A DNA stretch of 39,450 nucleotides from Salinivibrio sharmensis (lineage in GTDB: Bacteria > Pseudomonadota > Gammaproteobacteria > Enterobacterales > Vibrionaceae): contig NZ_MUFC01000004.1 of assembly GCF_001995985.1 (NCBI RefSeq), forward strand, positions 125,660 through 165,109, read 5' to 3'. Shown in pieces: positions 24,846 to 32,921 of the stretch. Both the position numbers and the translations under genes were made by a program. Under the pieces are notes generated by a model. The model was not told where the DNA came from. It searched no databases and was given only the letters and a program-made list of their open reading frames with translations. Positions within the stretch are counted from its first letter, which is position 1, and every line of letters starts with the position of its first letter.

Positions 24846-25988
24846 ATGGATAAGCCGCGTTTCCACATCATTTATGTTGATGATGACGAACTCACATTGA
24901 AGGCAATTGGTCGGGTTATTCGTCGCTTGAAACCTGACTGGACGATTAGTCTGGTAAAAAATCCTACCCAGTGGGAGAAAGGGGTATTAAATAATCAATC
25001 GCTATCGTTAGTTATCAGTGACTTACTGATGCCAAAACTGAAGGGGGATGCGCTTCTAGAACAGGTTCGTCAGCACTATCCGGGGACGGTGCGAGCGCTG
25101 ATCACCGGAGATACACGGCAAAAGATCACTGAACTGGCAACCCCTAGCGTGCATTTTGTCTTGCCCAAGCCGTTTTCTGAAGACGACTTTAATAATGTGC
25201 TTAATAGTGTTGAGCGCCTCTATAAGTTGCCGATTGATGATGAAACGCGTAATCGGTTAGTCGGTATTGAGGACTTCCCCGTCCTGCCTGACTGCGTGCG
25301 CCGTTTACGTGCCACGATTAATGATCCTCATTCAGACATGGAGCAAATTGCACGAGTGGTCAGTGAAGAGCCTCCCTTAGTTGCCCGACTTTTACAGCTG
25401 GCTAATTCCGCCTATTTGGGCTTTCGCAACCGAACTTGGTCCATAGAAACGGCGATCAATCGATTGGGTATTCAATCAGTGGAATCCATTGCGGCCACTA
25501 TGGTTGGGCACAATGCGTTTCAGCACCTGTCGACCAAAGAGCACTATGCGGTGGTCGATGAACATATCGAACTGGCTAATTTAAGCAAATCACTGGGTGT
25601 CTTTTTAGGGCATGACAAAGCACATGCTGAGCGTTTGTATCTCGCATCAGTGTTGTCCTCGTTAGGGGAACTGATGGTGCGAGAGCTTGGCTGTCGTAAA
25701 ACTGGCAACAACCCCATTTGCGATTTACCCTCTCGCTTTGATACCGCGCTCGTGGTCTCGAGCTATATCATTATTTTGTGGGGCTATGATTTTGAATTGG
25801 CAAAAATTGTTTTAGCCAGCGGTGAGGCGTCTTTGCTGTCTGACAGTGAGAAGGGCAGTGATGGTGCACTCCTACATTACTGCCGTCAGTGGATTCGGGC
25901 GAACGATATCGAGAAAGCCAAACTTTTACAGTCTTGGTCGGCGAATATTGGCGCTTTTTTTACTCAATCGTACCAGGAGACGATCTGA
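24846..25988 (+). CDS. Response regulator with HDOD output domain
   Basis: The 380-residue protein starts with a receiver domain (about 6-125) with D11-D12-D13 in the acidic pocket, phospho-acceptor D59 in VISDLLMPK and the conserved Lys in LPKPFSE. An HDOD domain follows at about 145-340 (GIEDFPVLPDCVRRL, EEPPLVARLLQLANSAYLG, INRLGIQSVESIA). HDOD lacks the HD metal residues and works mainly as a protein-interaction or signalling module. The ATG at 24846 is preceded by GAGGGAAA; a GTG four codons upstream is less likely. It heads a three-gene unit with a soluble kinase and a REC-EAL protein, 67 bases before the kinase. Confidence 0.9.
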   Translation: MDKPRFHIIYVDDDELTLKAIGRVIRRLKPDWTISLVKNPTQWEKGVLNNQSLSLVISDLLMPKLKGDALLEQVRQHYPGTVRALITGDTRQKITELATPSVHFVLPKPFSEDDFNNVLNSVERLYKLPIDDETRNRLVGIEDFPVLPDCVRRLRATINDPHSDMEQIARVVSEEPPLVARLLQLANSAYLGFRNRTWSIETAINRLGIQSVESIAATMVGHNAFQHLSTKEHYAVVDEHIELANLSKSLGVFLGHDKAHAERLYLASVLSSLGELMVRELGCRKTGNNPICDLPSRFDTALVVSSYIIILWGYDFELAKIVLASGEASLLSDSEKGSDGALLHYCRQWIRANDIEKAKLLQSWSANIGAFFTQSYQETI

Positions 25989-26055
25989 GTGTGTTGGCGG
26001 ATAATATACGACGTCGTTGTCTGCTTTTCCTGTCCGGTGAGTAGGGAGGGAAAAC

Positions 26056-27387
26056 GTGAAGAATAGCGACATGTCAGTAGCATTGTTCAATCAACTATCA
26101 ATAGCGATATGCATCGTAGATAATGCGTACACGATTACGCGTACAAATGGGTGTTTTTTAAACCGCTTAGCAGCAAACCAAAGTACAGTGGTTGGACGCT
26201 CACTATTGGCATGCTTTCCAGTCCATCGTCAATTTTTACAGCAAAACATCGATTCGGTTTTCTCGACGCAAACGTCATTACTGTCCTCCGGCTCTGTCAT
26301 CGTTGATACATCTTTGGAAGTGGGGAGCGACGCCGCACATAAGTGGCAAGACATTGAGTTTCTTCCCATCCCGTCAGCGTGTGGTGTGGTAACACAGGTT
26401 GCGATTTGTTTTTACCGACCCACAATGTTGGCGGCCCCGAAGCAAGACTCAGTCACCACAATGTCGGATAGTCAGCGACTCAAACGAAGCTCGGATGCCT
26501 ATCAAGAAGTGGTTTCAGAGCTTAAGCAGCTGCAAAGCCAATTGCTTCAGTCTGAGAAAATGGCGTCGATTGGGCAAATATCGGCGGGGATTGCCCATGA
26601 AATCAATAACCCTATCGCTTTTATCTCGTCTAACATCCGCACCTTGTATGACTACTTAGAGAAATATTCCGCTTATGTCCATCAGTTGGATGAAAAGATT
26701 GATGCTACGGCGAACAAGGTGTTGAGCGCTGATAGGCAGGCGCTAAAAGATAAGATTCAGTTAGATTATTTACTCGAAGATGCCAGCGATCTCATTGAAG
26801 AGTCGTTAGAGGGTATCTCGAGAGTGATGATGATTGTCAAAGATCTCAAAGAGTTTTCCCGTGCTGATAATGGCGAATGGGTGTCAACCGATGTTCGTTG
26901 CGGTATCGACTCGACACTGAAGATTATCCACAACGAAATTAAGTATGCCATTGAGATCGAGAGAAACTATTCGCCACAGACGCCCGACATTATTTGTCAG
27001 CCCATGCAACTCAATCAGGTTTTTCTCAATCTGTTGATTAATGCAGCCCAAGCGATCGAGGGCGAGGGAAAAATTAACATCCTTGTTGCGCCTCTTGATG
27101 ATGAGCACTTAATGATAAAAATTAAAGATAACGGGCAGGGGATCCCTGATGAGGCGCTGACGACGATTTTCGAACCGTTTTATACCACCAAGCCTGTGGG
27201 GCAGGGAACGGGGCTTGGGTTGTCTGTCTCACGCGATATTATCGCTGCTCATGGTGGCCAGATTACGGTTAAAAGTGAGCTGGGAAAAGGGACCACGTTT
27301 ACCATTGTGTTGCATTGTTCAGATAACTACGCCGACGAGATTGCCTCGTTTGATGAACAAGCGATAAGAGGAGGCCAAAACGCATGA
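26056..27387 (+). CDS. Soluble PAS-domain sensor histidine kinase
   Basis: This 443-residue kinase has no membrane segment. A PAS domain occupies about 10-120, then a helical linker carries H181 in SAGIAHEINNPIAF, and the HATPase domain has NLLINAAQAIEG, DNGQGIPDEAL and GTGLGLSVS. The start is a GTG at 26056 placed behind GGGAGGGAAAAC, a decisive ribosome site. It overlaps the REC-EAL gene by four bases (ATGA), so kinase and c-di-GMP output are made together; the REC-HDOD gene is upstream. The likely partners are therefore both neighbouring regulators. The PAS ligand, for example heme, flavin or a small molecule, cannot be told from sequence. Confidence 0.9.
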   Translation: MKNSDMSVALFNQLSIAICIVDNAYTITRTNGCFLNRLAANQSTVVGRSLLACFPVHRQFLQQNIDSVFSTQTSLLSSGSVIVDTSLEVGSDAAHKWQDIEFLPIPSACGVVTQVAICFYRPTMLAAPKQDSVTTMSDSQRLKRSSDAYQEVVSELKQLQSQLLQSEKMASIGQISAGIAHEINNPIAFISSNIRTLYDYLEKYSAYVHQLDEKIDATANKVLSADRQALKDKIQLDYLLEDASDLIEESLEGISRVMMIVKDLKEFSRADNGEWVSTDVRCGIDSTLKIIHNEIKYAIEIERNYSPQTPDIICQPMQLNQVFLNLLINAAQAIEGEGKINILVAPLDDEHLMIKIKDNGQGIPDEALTTIFEPFYTTKPVGQGTGLGLSVSRDIIAAHGGQITVKSELGKGTTFTIVLHCSDNYADEIASFDEQAIRGGQNA

Positions 27388-29003
27388 TGGCGTACACGGA
27401 AATTCTATTGGTTGATGATGAGCCACATATTTTGCGTGCGTTAAAGCGAGAGTTACGTCGTTTTGTAGCCTATATTCATACCGCAGAGTCGGGCCAGCAG
27501 GCGCTAGATATTTTATCCAAACATCACATTGGCCTTGTGATTTCCGATTACCGTATGCCGAATATGGACGGTGCAGAGTTACTGATTAACATCCATCAGC
27601 GTTATCCCGATATCGCCACCATTATGTTGTCCGGCCAAGCCGATCTACCGGGTGTGTCTCGAGCGATTAATGCTGGTGCGTTGAGCCAGTATGTGAGCAA
27701 ACCATGGGACCGCGATGTGTTGTGCGATACGGTGAAAACCATTTTGACCCATAAACACGCGTCTTTGCCGCACGACACACTGACCGCTTGCTTTTCAAAA
27801 GAGGCGCTTAACCAGAAGATTCAAGGTATGGCGGTGAATGCAAAAACACCGTGGCTTGTGGCGATCATTGATAACCAAGGCACGATCAATCTTAATGAAA
27901 CCGAGTCGGTGATGCTGGGGAATCAACGTCTGCAAAGGGTGAGTGAACACTTGCATGAGTTGGAGGTATTCGAATGGTATCGGATCGCCGACAAATTTAT
28001 TGCTCTGTTTGAGTATTCATCAGAAGGCCACCGGTTGTTAAGCGAACTGATTGAACATTTGCATGCTGCAAAAGAGGAAAAAGATCTTTCAATGCAATTC
28101 ATGATTAGTGCGCTCCGCTCTTGGCAAGAATTGTCTTTCGAGGCCATTCAGGCGCGTAAAGCAGAAAAAATACCGCTTTACGATGCGCTCTATTGGCTAC
28201 CTTGCCCTGAGGATCATCAAGACGATGCATCGTTACGCGCCTTGATTCATGATATTGAGGCCAAACACTTTGAGGCTTTCTTCCAGCCTCAGCTAAATAT
28301 TGTAACCAATGAAATTGATGGTTTTGAAGCGCTAGTGAGGCGTCGACTCGCATCGGGACACTACCAAAGCCCTGCGGAGTTTTTGCCATTATTGAGTCAA
28401 TATCGACTTGAAAATGTACTAACCACCTCGATGTTTGAGCAAGCACTGGAAGCGATTGGGCGACTACGTCAGGCGGGTTACGCTAAAACGGTGAGTGTTA
28501 ATGTCACTGCAAAACAATTAGAGACTGGGTTTGTGGTTGATGTTATCCAGCACCTTTCGCCGCACTACCCCGATGAGATTGCACACCTTGAAGTCGAGTT
28601 GGTAGAAACTGACCGGATCGATGACTTTTCATTAACGCGCCAGCAAATGGAACGTTTGAAATCCCTCGGGATCTCCTGTGCGCTAGATGACTTTGGGACT
28701 GGTTTTGCGGGGTTTGAGTCCATGTGCGACCTCCCCTTTGATGTGATAAAAATAGATGGCCGCTTTGTTCGTAATATTGGTCAGAGTGAGATGGATGAAG
28801 TGATCCTGACTTCAGTGGGTCAGAGTGCGCGGCTGATGAACGTCGAGGTGGTGGCTGAGTGGGTCGAGAATCAAAACCAAATCGACTTTTTGAGAGAAAA
28901 AGGGTGTACGCGAGTTCAAGGTTTTGGCATTGGCGCACCGTTGAGTCTAGATAATATTTTCGAATTTTTAGCGAATTTTAAAACACCTGACACACCTTCC
29001 TAA
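27384..29003 (+). CDS. REC-EAL response regulator, c-di-GMP phosphodiesterase
   Basis: The 539-residue protein has a receiver domain (5-122) with D55 in VISDYRMPN and K106 in VSKPWD. Residues 140-260 resemble a degenerate GGDEF domain, with IADKF at 201-205 where GGDEF would stand. The EAL domain (about 285-530) looks active: EAL 315-317, N373, E403/E405, D435-D436 in DDFGTG, K456, E492 and Q512. It should hydrolyse c-di-GMP to pGpG when its receiver is phosphorylated, most likely by the kinase it overlaps. It has no DNA-binding part, unlike VieA. The ATG at 27384 overlaps the kinase stop; a second ATG follows at once. It converges on another kinase gene only 12 bases away. Confidence 0.93.
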   Translation: MMAYTEILLVDDEPHILRALKRELRRFVAYIHTAESGQQALDILSKHHIGLVISDYRMPNMDGAELLINIHQRYPDIATIMLSGQADLPGVSRAINAGALSQYVSKPWDRDVLCDTVKTILTHKHASLPHDTLTACFSKEALNQKIQGMAVNAKTPWLVAIIDNQGTINLNETESVMLGNQRLQRVSEHLHELEVFEWYRIADKFIALFEYSSEGHRLLSELIEHLHAAKEEKDLSMQFMISALRSWQELSFEAIQARKAEKIPLYDALYWLPCPEDHQDDASLRALIHDIEAKHFEAFFQPQLNIVTNEIDGFEALVRRRLASGHYQSPAEFLPLLSQYRLENVLTTSMFEQALEAIGRLRQAGYAKTVSVNVTAKQLETGFVVDVIQHLSPHYPDEIAHLEVELVETDRIDDFSLTRQQMERLKSLGISCALDDFGTGFAGFESMCDLPFDVIKIDGRFVRNIGQSEMDEVILTSVGQSARLMNVEVVAEWVENQNQIDFLREKGCTRVQGFGIGAPLSLDNIFEFLANFKTPDTPS

Positions 29004-29015
29004 ATCGGATGGCAG

Positions 29016-30653
29016 TTATGAGGCATAATTCGCAGCGGCGTCATCTATCTGACAGAGTAAGGTGATAGCGGCTGTAGTGCCGTGGGCTGAGGAGGTAAGC
29101 TGTATTTCTCCTTGGTGATGACGAACAATATCATAAACATACGTCAACCCGAGCCCCATGCCTTGTCCAACCGGCAAGGTGGTAAAGAAGGGGTCGTAGA
29201 CACGATGACCCTGATCACGCGGTAATCCTGGTCCAGAGTCTTTCACGGTGATGGTGCACGAGTCCCCCTTGTTTTCCCCCTCCACATCAATACGGTGTGC
29301 AACGTCTGGATTGCCCCGCTCACAGGCTTGCAACGCATTTTTGAGCACTTCTTTAAACAGCATCACCAGCTCCTCATAGCGTCCCTTGACTGGGGGAAGT
29401 TGATATACGTTAGCGGCGATCGATATCTTGAGACTCGTCGGTGGTGAGAGAGTATTCAGCGCCTCATCAATCACCGTAAAGATCTCAATGCTTTGAAAGT
29501 GTTGTCGTGTTTGTTGGCTGTAGCTGGAGTACTGCTGTAAGGCGGAAACAATATTGATCACGCGTTGCACACAGTCGTTGGCATCGACAAGGCTATCACT
29601 AAAATCATCATAAAGGTCATCGGCATAGTGACGCTTTTTCCAGTGCGTGAGGGTTTCGAGCGGCTCTGATTGGTGAATGACGCGCTCGGCAATGTCTGTC
29701 CACTTTTGGTAGGTGTCGAGATATTCTTGACACATTTTTAGGTTACTTTTCACTGCGCCGATGGGGTTATTGATTTCATGGGCAACCCCTGCCGCCATGG
29801 TCCCAATAGAGGCCATTTTCTCGCTTTCGACTAGCTTTTCCTGCGTTTGCTTGAGTTGATGATTTATCTCACGGAGTTGATCATTGGACCGCACTAAGTC
29901 GGCCGTGCGTCGCGCCACTTTACTTTCCAGTGTCTGGTTGGCTTCTTCTAGTCGTTTTTGGTAGGTCGCAGTTTTGTTCTCGGAGTCACGTAATGCTTGA
30001 ATCATATTGCTAAACGCGGCGGCCACGCTGGCCAGTTCATCCTTCCCGTGGGTTGAAATGTGTACGTCTCGCTCGCCACTGGCGATGGTATCGGCAGCAT
30101 TTTTAAGTTCTGATAAGCGCTGGGTCAGATAGCTTCCCAATAGGTAAGAAAACAACGCTACTAATAGCATCTCGCCCAGTACAATCAGCATGCTCCAATT
30201 TTTTGCGTCTTTAATCTGGCCAAGCAGGCCAGTCAGATCAAAGCCAATCCAGACCGACCCAAACTCAATGCCAGACTCAGAAATGGTCGCGCGTACATCA
30301 TACAGCCCATCCGTGACGGACTGGGCATTCATCTCAAGAATGGCTGTATTGAAAGATTCAGGAAGGTTACCGGCCGATGATAAGACTCTCCCGTTATCGC
30401 CTAAAACCGCGACATACATAATATCGCTGTTATGGAGTAGCTCTTGAGTAAAAGAATCGACGGTGGCGAGATCGAACGATAACACCGCATTTTTTACCGT
30501 GGAGGCGAACAACTGCGTGGTGGAACTCGCGCGTTGATTGAGCCCTTGATAGTTGGTGGTTTCCAAATAATTGAGAGTTAATGTCAGCAGAATCGCCAAC
30601 AGGATCGCCTCAATCAGGGCGACACCTAAGATGGTCTTTAATCGCAAGGACAT
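29016..30653 (-). CDS. Membrane sensor histidine kinase paired with PhnD-like protein
   Basis: The 545-residue kinase has two membrane helices (about 8-29 and 154-175) around a 125-residue periplasmic domain, a HAMP segment (about 176-228), a coiled coil, and H292 in GVAHEINNPIGAV. The HATPase domain shows DSGPGLP and GMGLGLTYV, with the first asparagine box in EVLKNALQA. No receiver follows. It starts three bases after the PhnD-like gene, so the periplasmic binding protein may present a ligand to its sensor domain. Its phosphorelay partner is not next to it on the same strand. The REC-EAL gene converges on it and is a candidate, as is the REC-HDOD gene. Confidence 0.9.
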   Translation of the reverse strand: MSLRLKTILGVALIEAILLAILLTLTLNYLETTNYQGLNQRASSTTQLFASTVKNAVLSFDLATVDSFTQELLHNSDIMYVAVLGDNGRVLSSAGNLPESFNTAILEMNAQSVTDGLYDVRATISESGIEFGSVWIGFDLTGLLGQIKDAKNWSMLIVLGEMLLVALFSYLLGSYLTQRLSELKNAADTIASGERDVHISTHGKDELASVAAAFSNMIQALRDSENKTATYQKRLEEANQTLESKVARRTADLVRSNDQLREINHQLKQTQEKLVESEKMASIGTMAAGVAHEINNPIGAVKSNLKMCQEYLDTYQKWTDIAERVIHQSEPLETLTHWKKRHYADDLYDDFSDSLVDANDCVQRVINIVSALQQYSSYSQQTRQHFQSIEIFTVIDEALNTLSPPTSLKISIAANVYQLPPVKGRYEELVMLFKEVLKNALQACERGNPDVAHRIDVEGENKGDSCTITVKDSGPGLPRDQGHRVYDPFFTTLPVGQGMGLGLTYVYDIVRHHQGEIQLTSSAHGTTAAITLLCQIDDAAANYAS

Positions 30654-30656
30654 GGG

Positions 30657-31475
30657 TTATTCACTCAGCAAGTGTTGCAACAGCGTAATGTTTAACGCTC
30701 TCACATCGTCCCAATCCTCATCTTGCGCGGATTCTATCCCTTTGAAGCTGATGTTACCCAGCAGCGTTCGGCCTTTTTCACTGTCATTGAGGGAGAGAAA
30801 GGCCGCTTTAATCGCGTCGGCGACTTGAGGGTCAAGGTCGGGATGAAACGCGAATGCATGAGGCGTATAGCCGGGCGTTTTCCATAACACGCGTAACTGC
30901 TCGCTCACTTCAGCACTGGTATTGTTAAAGGTGCGCTCAATGCCGCCGCCGGCAATAAAGAAATCTCGTGCAACGTTCAAATACACCGAGTCATGGGACG
31001 AGACATATTGTGGCGTAATGCTGATACCTTGATTCTTCAGCGCGGCACGTGGCACCACACTGGCGGCAAACGCGGCGGGGGAGGGAAACGCTAAGCGCTT
31101 GCCATCAAGCTCGTCAAGGGAGGAAATGGACGCCTCTTTTTTGACGACTAAAATACCGTGAATCCGTTTATCTTTTTGTTTCGCAAATGCTTGGTAGCCA
31201 GGCTTTTGGTGGAAAACGGTGTAGTGATAAGGATTCATGTAAGCGACATCGTATTCACCGGTGAGCACACGTCCTTCGAATTCGGGAATGTCTTTGGCAG
31301 TACGAAAGACAAGGTTGTACCCCGATTGTTGAGAGACGTATTCTAAAATCGGACCCCAGTTATTAGCCAATGTAATCGCAGATTGCTGTGGCACGATACC
31401 AAAGGTAATGTCTTTCGCGTGTGCATGGCTGGTAAAGGCAATGCCCAGTATCAGTGACAACAAGATTCCTTTCAT
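30657..31475 (-). CDS. PhnD-like periplasmic phosphate/phosphonate-type binding protein
   Basis: The 272-residue precursor has a signal peptide (1-20, cut after AHA) and the type-2 periplasmic binding fold of PhnD-like proteins: FGIVPQQSA near the mature N-terminus, GEYDVAYMNPYHYTVF, LDELDGKRLAFPSPAAFAAS and YTPHAFAFHPDLDP. Such proteins bind phosphonates or phosphite for import, but no permease or ATPase gene is next to it. It is followed by a kinase gene at a 3-base gap, so it more likely acts as a sensing subunit. The start is the ATG at 31475; a GTG five codons upstream would lengthen the signal peptide. A palindrome at 31573-31588 lies upstream. Confidence 0.88.
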   Translation of the reverse strand: MKGILLSLILGIAFTSHAHAKDITFGIVPQQSAITLANNWGPILEYVSQQSGYNLVFRTAKDIPEFEGRVLTGEYDVAYMNPYHYTVFHQKPGYQAFAKQKDKRIHGILVVKKEASISSLDELDGKRLAFPSPAAFAASVVPRAALKNQGISITPQYVSSHDSVYLNVARDFFIAGGGIERTFNNTSAEVSEQLRVLWKTPGYTPHAFAFHPDLDPQVADAIKAAFLSLNDSEKGRTLLGNISFKGIESAQDEDWDDVRALNITLLQHLLSE

Positions 31476-31572
31476 TTGCGCATCTCTCACCCAGTAGCTG
31501 ACGATCTATTAGACAGTATAGTTAGCTGCATCTATCCTTGCCACGCCATCCCGTGTGATTAACTCAATGAAA

Positions 31573-31588
31573 TCAGGTTGTAACCTGA
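31573..31588. promoter_or_regulatory. Perfect palindrome upstream of the PhnD-kinase operon
   Basis: TCAGGTT (31573-31579) and AACCTGA (31582-31588) form a perfect repeat with a 2-base spacer, about 100 bases before the PhnD-like start codon. The spacing and symmetry fit a dimeric repressor or activator site. The regulator is unknown and no promoter boxes stand out nearby. Confidence 0.4.
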
Positions 31589-31623
31589 GAACTATTGTCT
31601 TCTTTCTAATCTCAGAGCATTGT

Positions 31624-31663
31624 TCGCCCTCGGTGATAAGCTGATGTTCACGTCCGAGGGCGA
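31624..31663 (-). terminator. Long hairpin after the siderophore exporter gene
   Basis: TCGCCCTCGG (31624-31633) and CCGAGGGCGA (31654-31663) form a perfect 10-base stem; inner bases GTGA and TCAC lengthen it partly. It lies about 50 bases past the exporter stop on the minus strand, the likely end of the siderophore operon. No T-run follows. Confidence 0.55.
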
Positions 31664-31715
31664 GAAAAGTGGCAGGAGGTGTGCGCAGTGGCAGTGTCTC
31701 TGCTCTATGAGTGAG

Positions 31716-32921
31716 TTAACGAGGCGAAGCCGCAGGTTTGATTACCAGTACCCCAATGACAACGGCGCAGGAAAGCAGCAGGCAGGTTAACGTAGGCAGG
31801 GGCGGATAATTTAACGTGAGCGTTGCTAACAGGGACGCGAATCCATAACCCAGCGTATGGGCCATCGCGATATAACCACTGACTTTCCCCGGTTCATGGT
31901 CGAGCCGTTGCATCGCTTGGCTGGTATAGGCGGGGATAAGAAGTGCACAGGCAGCTGATATCACCAGCATTGCCATCACTAACACAGCAAAATGTGGCAC
32001 TAATAGCAGGGCGTAGCCGGTCACCATACTGATTGCGCCGAGGCTTAGCATACGCTCGGTGCTAAGACGCTGTCTTTTTACCACTAACACTTGTACGGTT
32101 AAGGTGGCGATACCGCTTAACGTCAGCAAATAGCCGATGGCTTGGCTGACATGATCGGCGGACCATTCGGTGAGCTGATTGAGCATGGGGGTGAGATTGT
32201 ATTGTAACAGGGCAATCGCTGCACATACGGCAAGGCCGTAACCCATGTAGGGCCAAATCGCTTTGGGTGCTAGCCATAGACGGGCGGATGAATGAGGTTC
32301 GTCCTTTTTACCGGCGCAGTGAGGCATCATACTGACAGCGATTGCGCCTAATAGTGGTAGTAATAGCATCAACGTCAGTGACGCGTAGGGGCTGATCACT
32401 AGTACTGCCGAGGCAATCAACGGGCCAGCTAATCGGCCGAGGCTTAAGCCAATACTGATGGAGGTAATTGCTTGCATACGACGCGCCTCACCGGCGAGTA
32501 ACACGGCCCAATGCTGATTGGCAGGCACCATCCCTGCAACCGTTAAGCCGTAGATCACCCGTGCCAGTACTGCGAGCGCTAACCAAGGCCATTGGATAGC
32601 GCTGCTTTGCGCACCCAATGTTGCAGCGAGCAATAACGCAAAGCTAATCGCCATGCCGATTAGCGCTTGCAGGACCACAAACTTGGGACCCTGTTGGTCG
32701 CTCATTCGTCCCCAAAATGGCGCGGCGGGGAGAAATAACACGCTCCCCACGGCAATAATCACTGCCCATGTCGACAGTGAAAAGCCACCTTGTGCTACCA
32801 GCAGGGGGAGCGAGACCAAGAGTCCATTCTGACCGATGCCCATCAAGGCAGCAATCAAGGTCAAGGTGAGCGGTTGCCATCTGGCGGTTTGTCTCGCCGC
32901 TTGTGTGTGTGCGTGGGCCAT
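31716..32921 (-). CDS. MFS transporter, probable siderophore exporter
   Basis: The 401-residue protein has about twelve hydrophobic helices and a short basic tail. GRMSDQQGPKFVV near 75-90 is the usual MFS loop 2-3 motif. It is the last gene of the siderophore operon, and its ATG overlaps the stop of the N-hydroxylase gene (TAATG), so it is translationally coupled; an in-frame TTG two codons upstream is less likely. MFS proteins exporting hydroxamate siderophores (IucX/ShiF, AlcS, PvsC) occupy the same genomic position, so release of newly made siderophore across the inner membrane is the best reading. Substrate is inferred from context. Confidence 0.85.
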   Translation of the reverse strand: MAHAHTQAARQTARWQPLTLTLIAALMGIGQNGLLVSLPLLVAQGGFSLSTWAVIIAVGSVLFLPAAPFWGRMSDQQGPKFVVLQALIGMAISFALLLAATLGAQSSAIQWPWLALAVLARVIYGLTVAGMVPANQHWAVLLAGEARRMQAITSISIGLSLGRLAGPLIASAVLVISPYASLTLMLLLPLLGAIAVSMMPHCAGKKDEPHSSARLWLAPKAIWPYMGYGLAVCAAIALLQYNLTPMLNQLTEWSADHVSQAIGYLLTLSGIATLTVQVLVVKRQRLSTERMLSLGAISMVTGYALLLVPHFAVLVMAMLVISAACALLIPAYTSQAMQRLDHEPGKVSGYIAMAHTLGYGFASLLATLTLNYPPLPTLTCLLLSCAVVIGVLVIKPAASPR

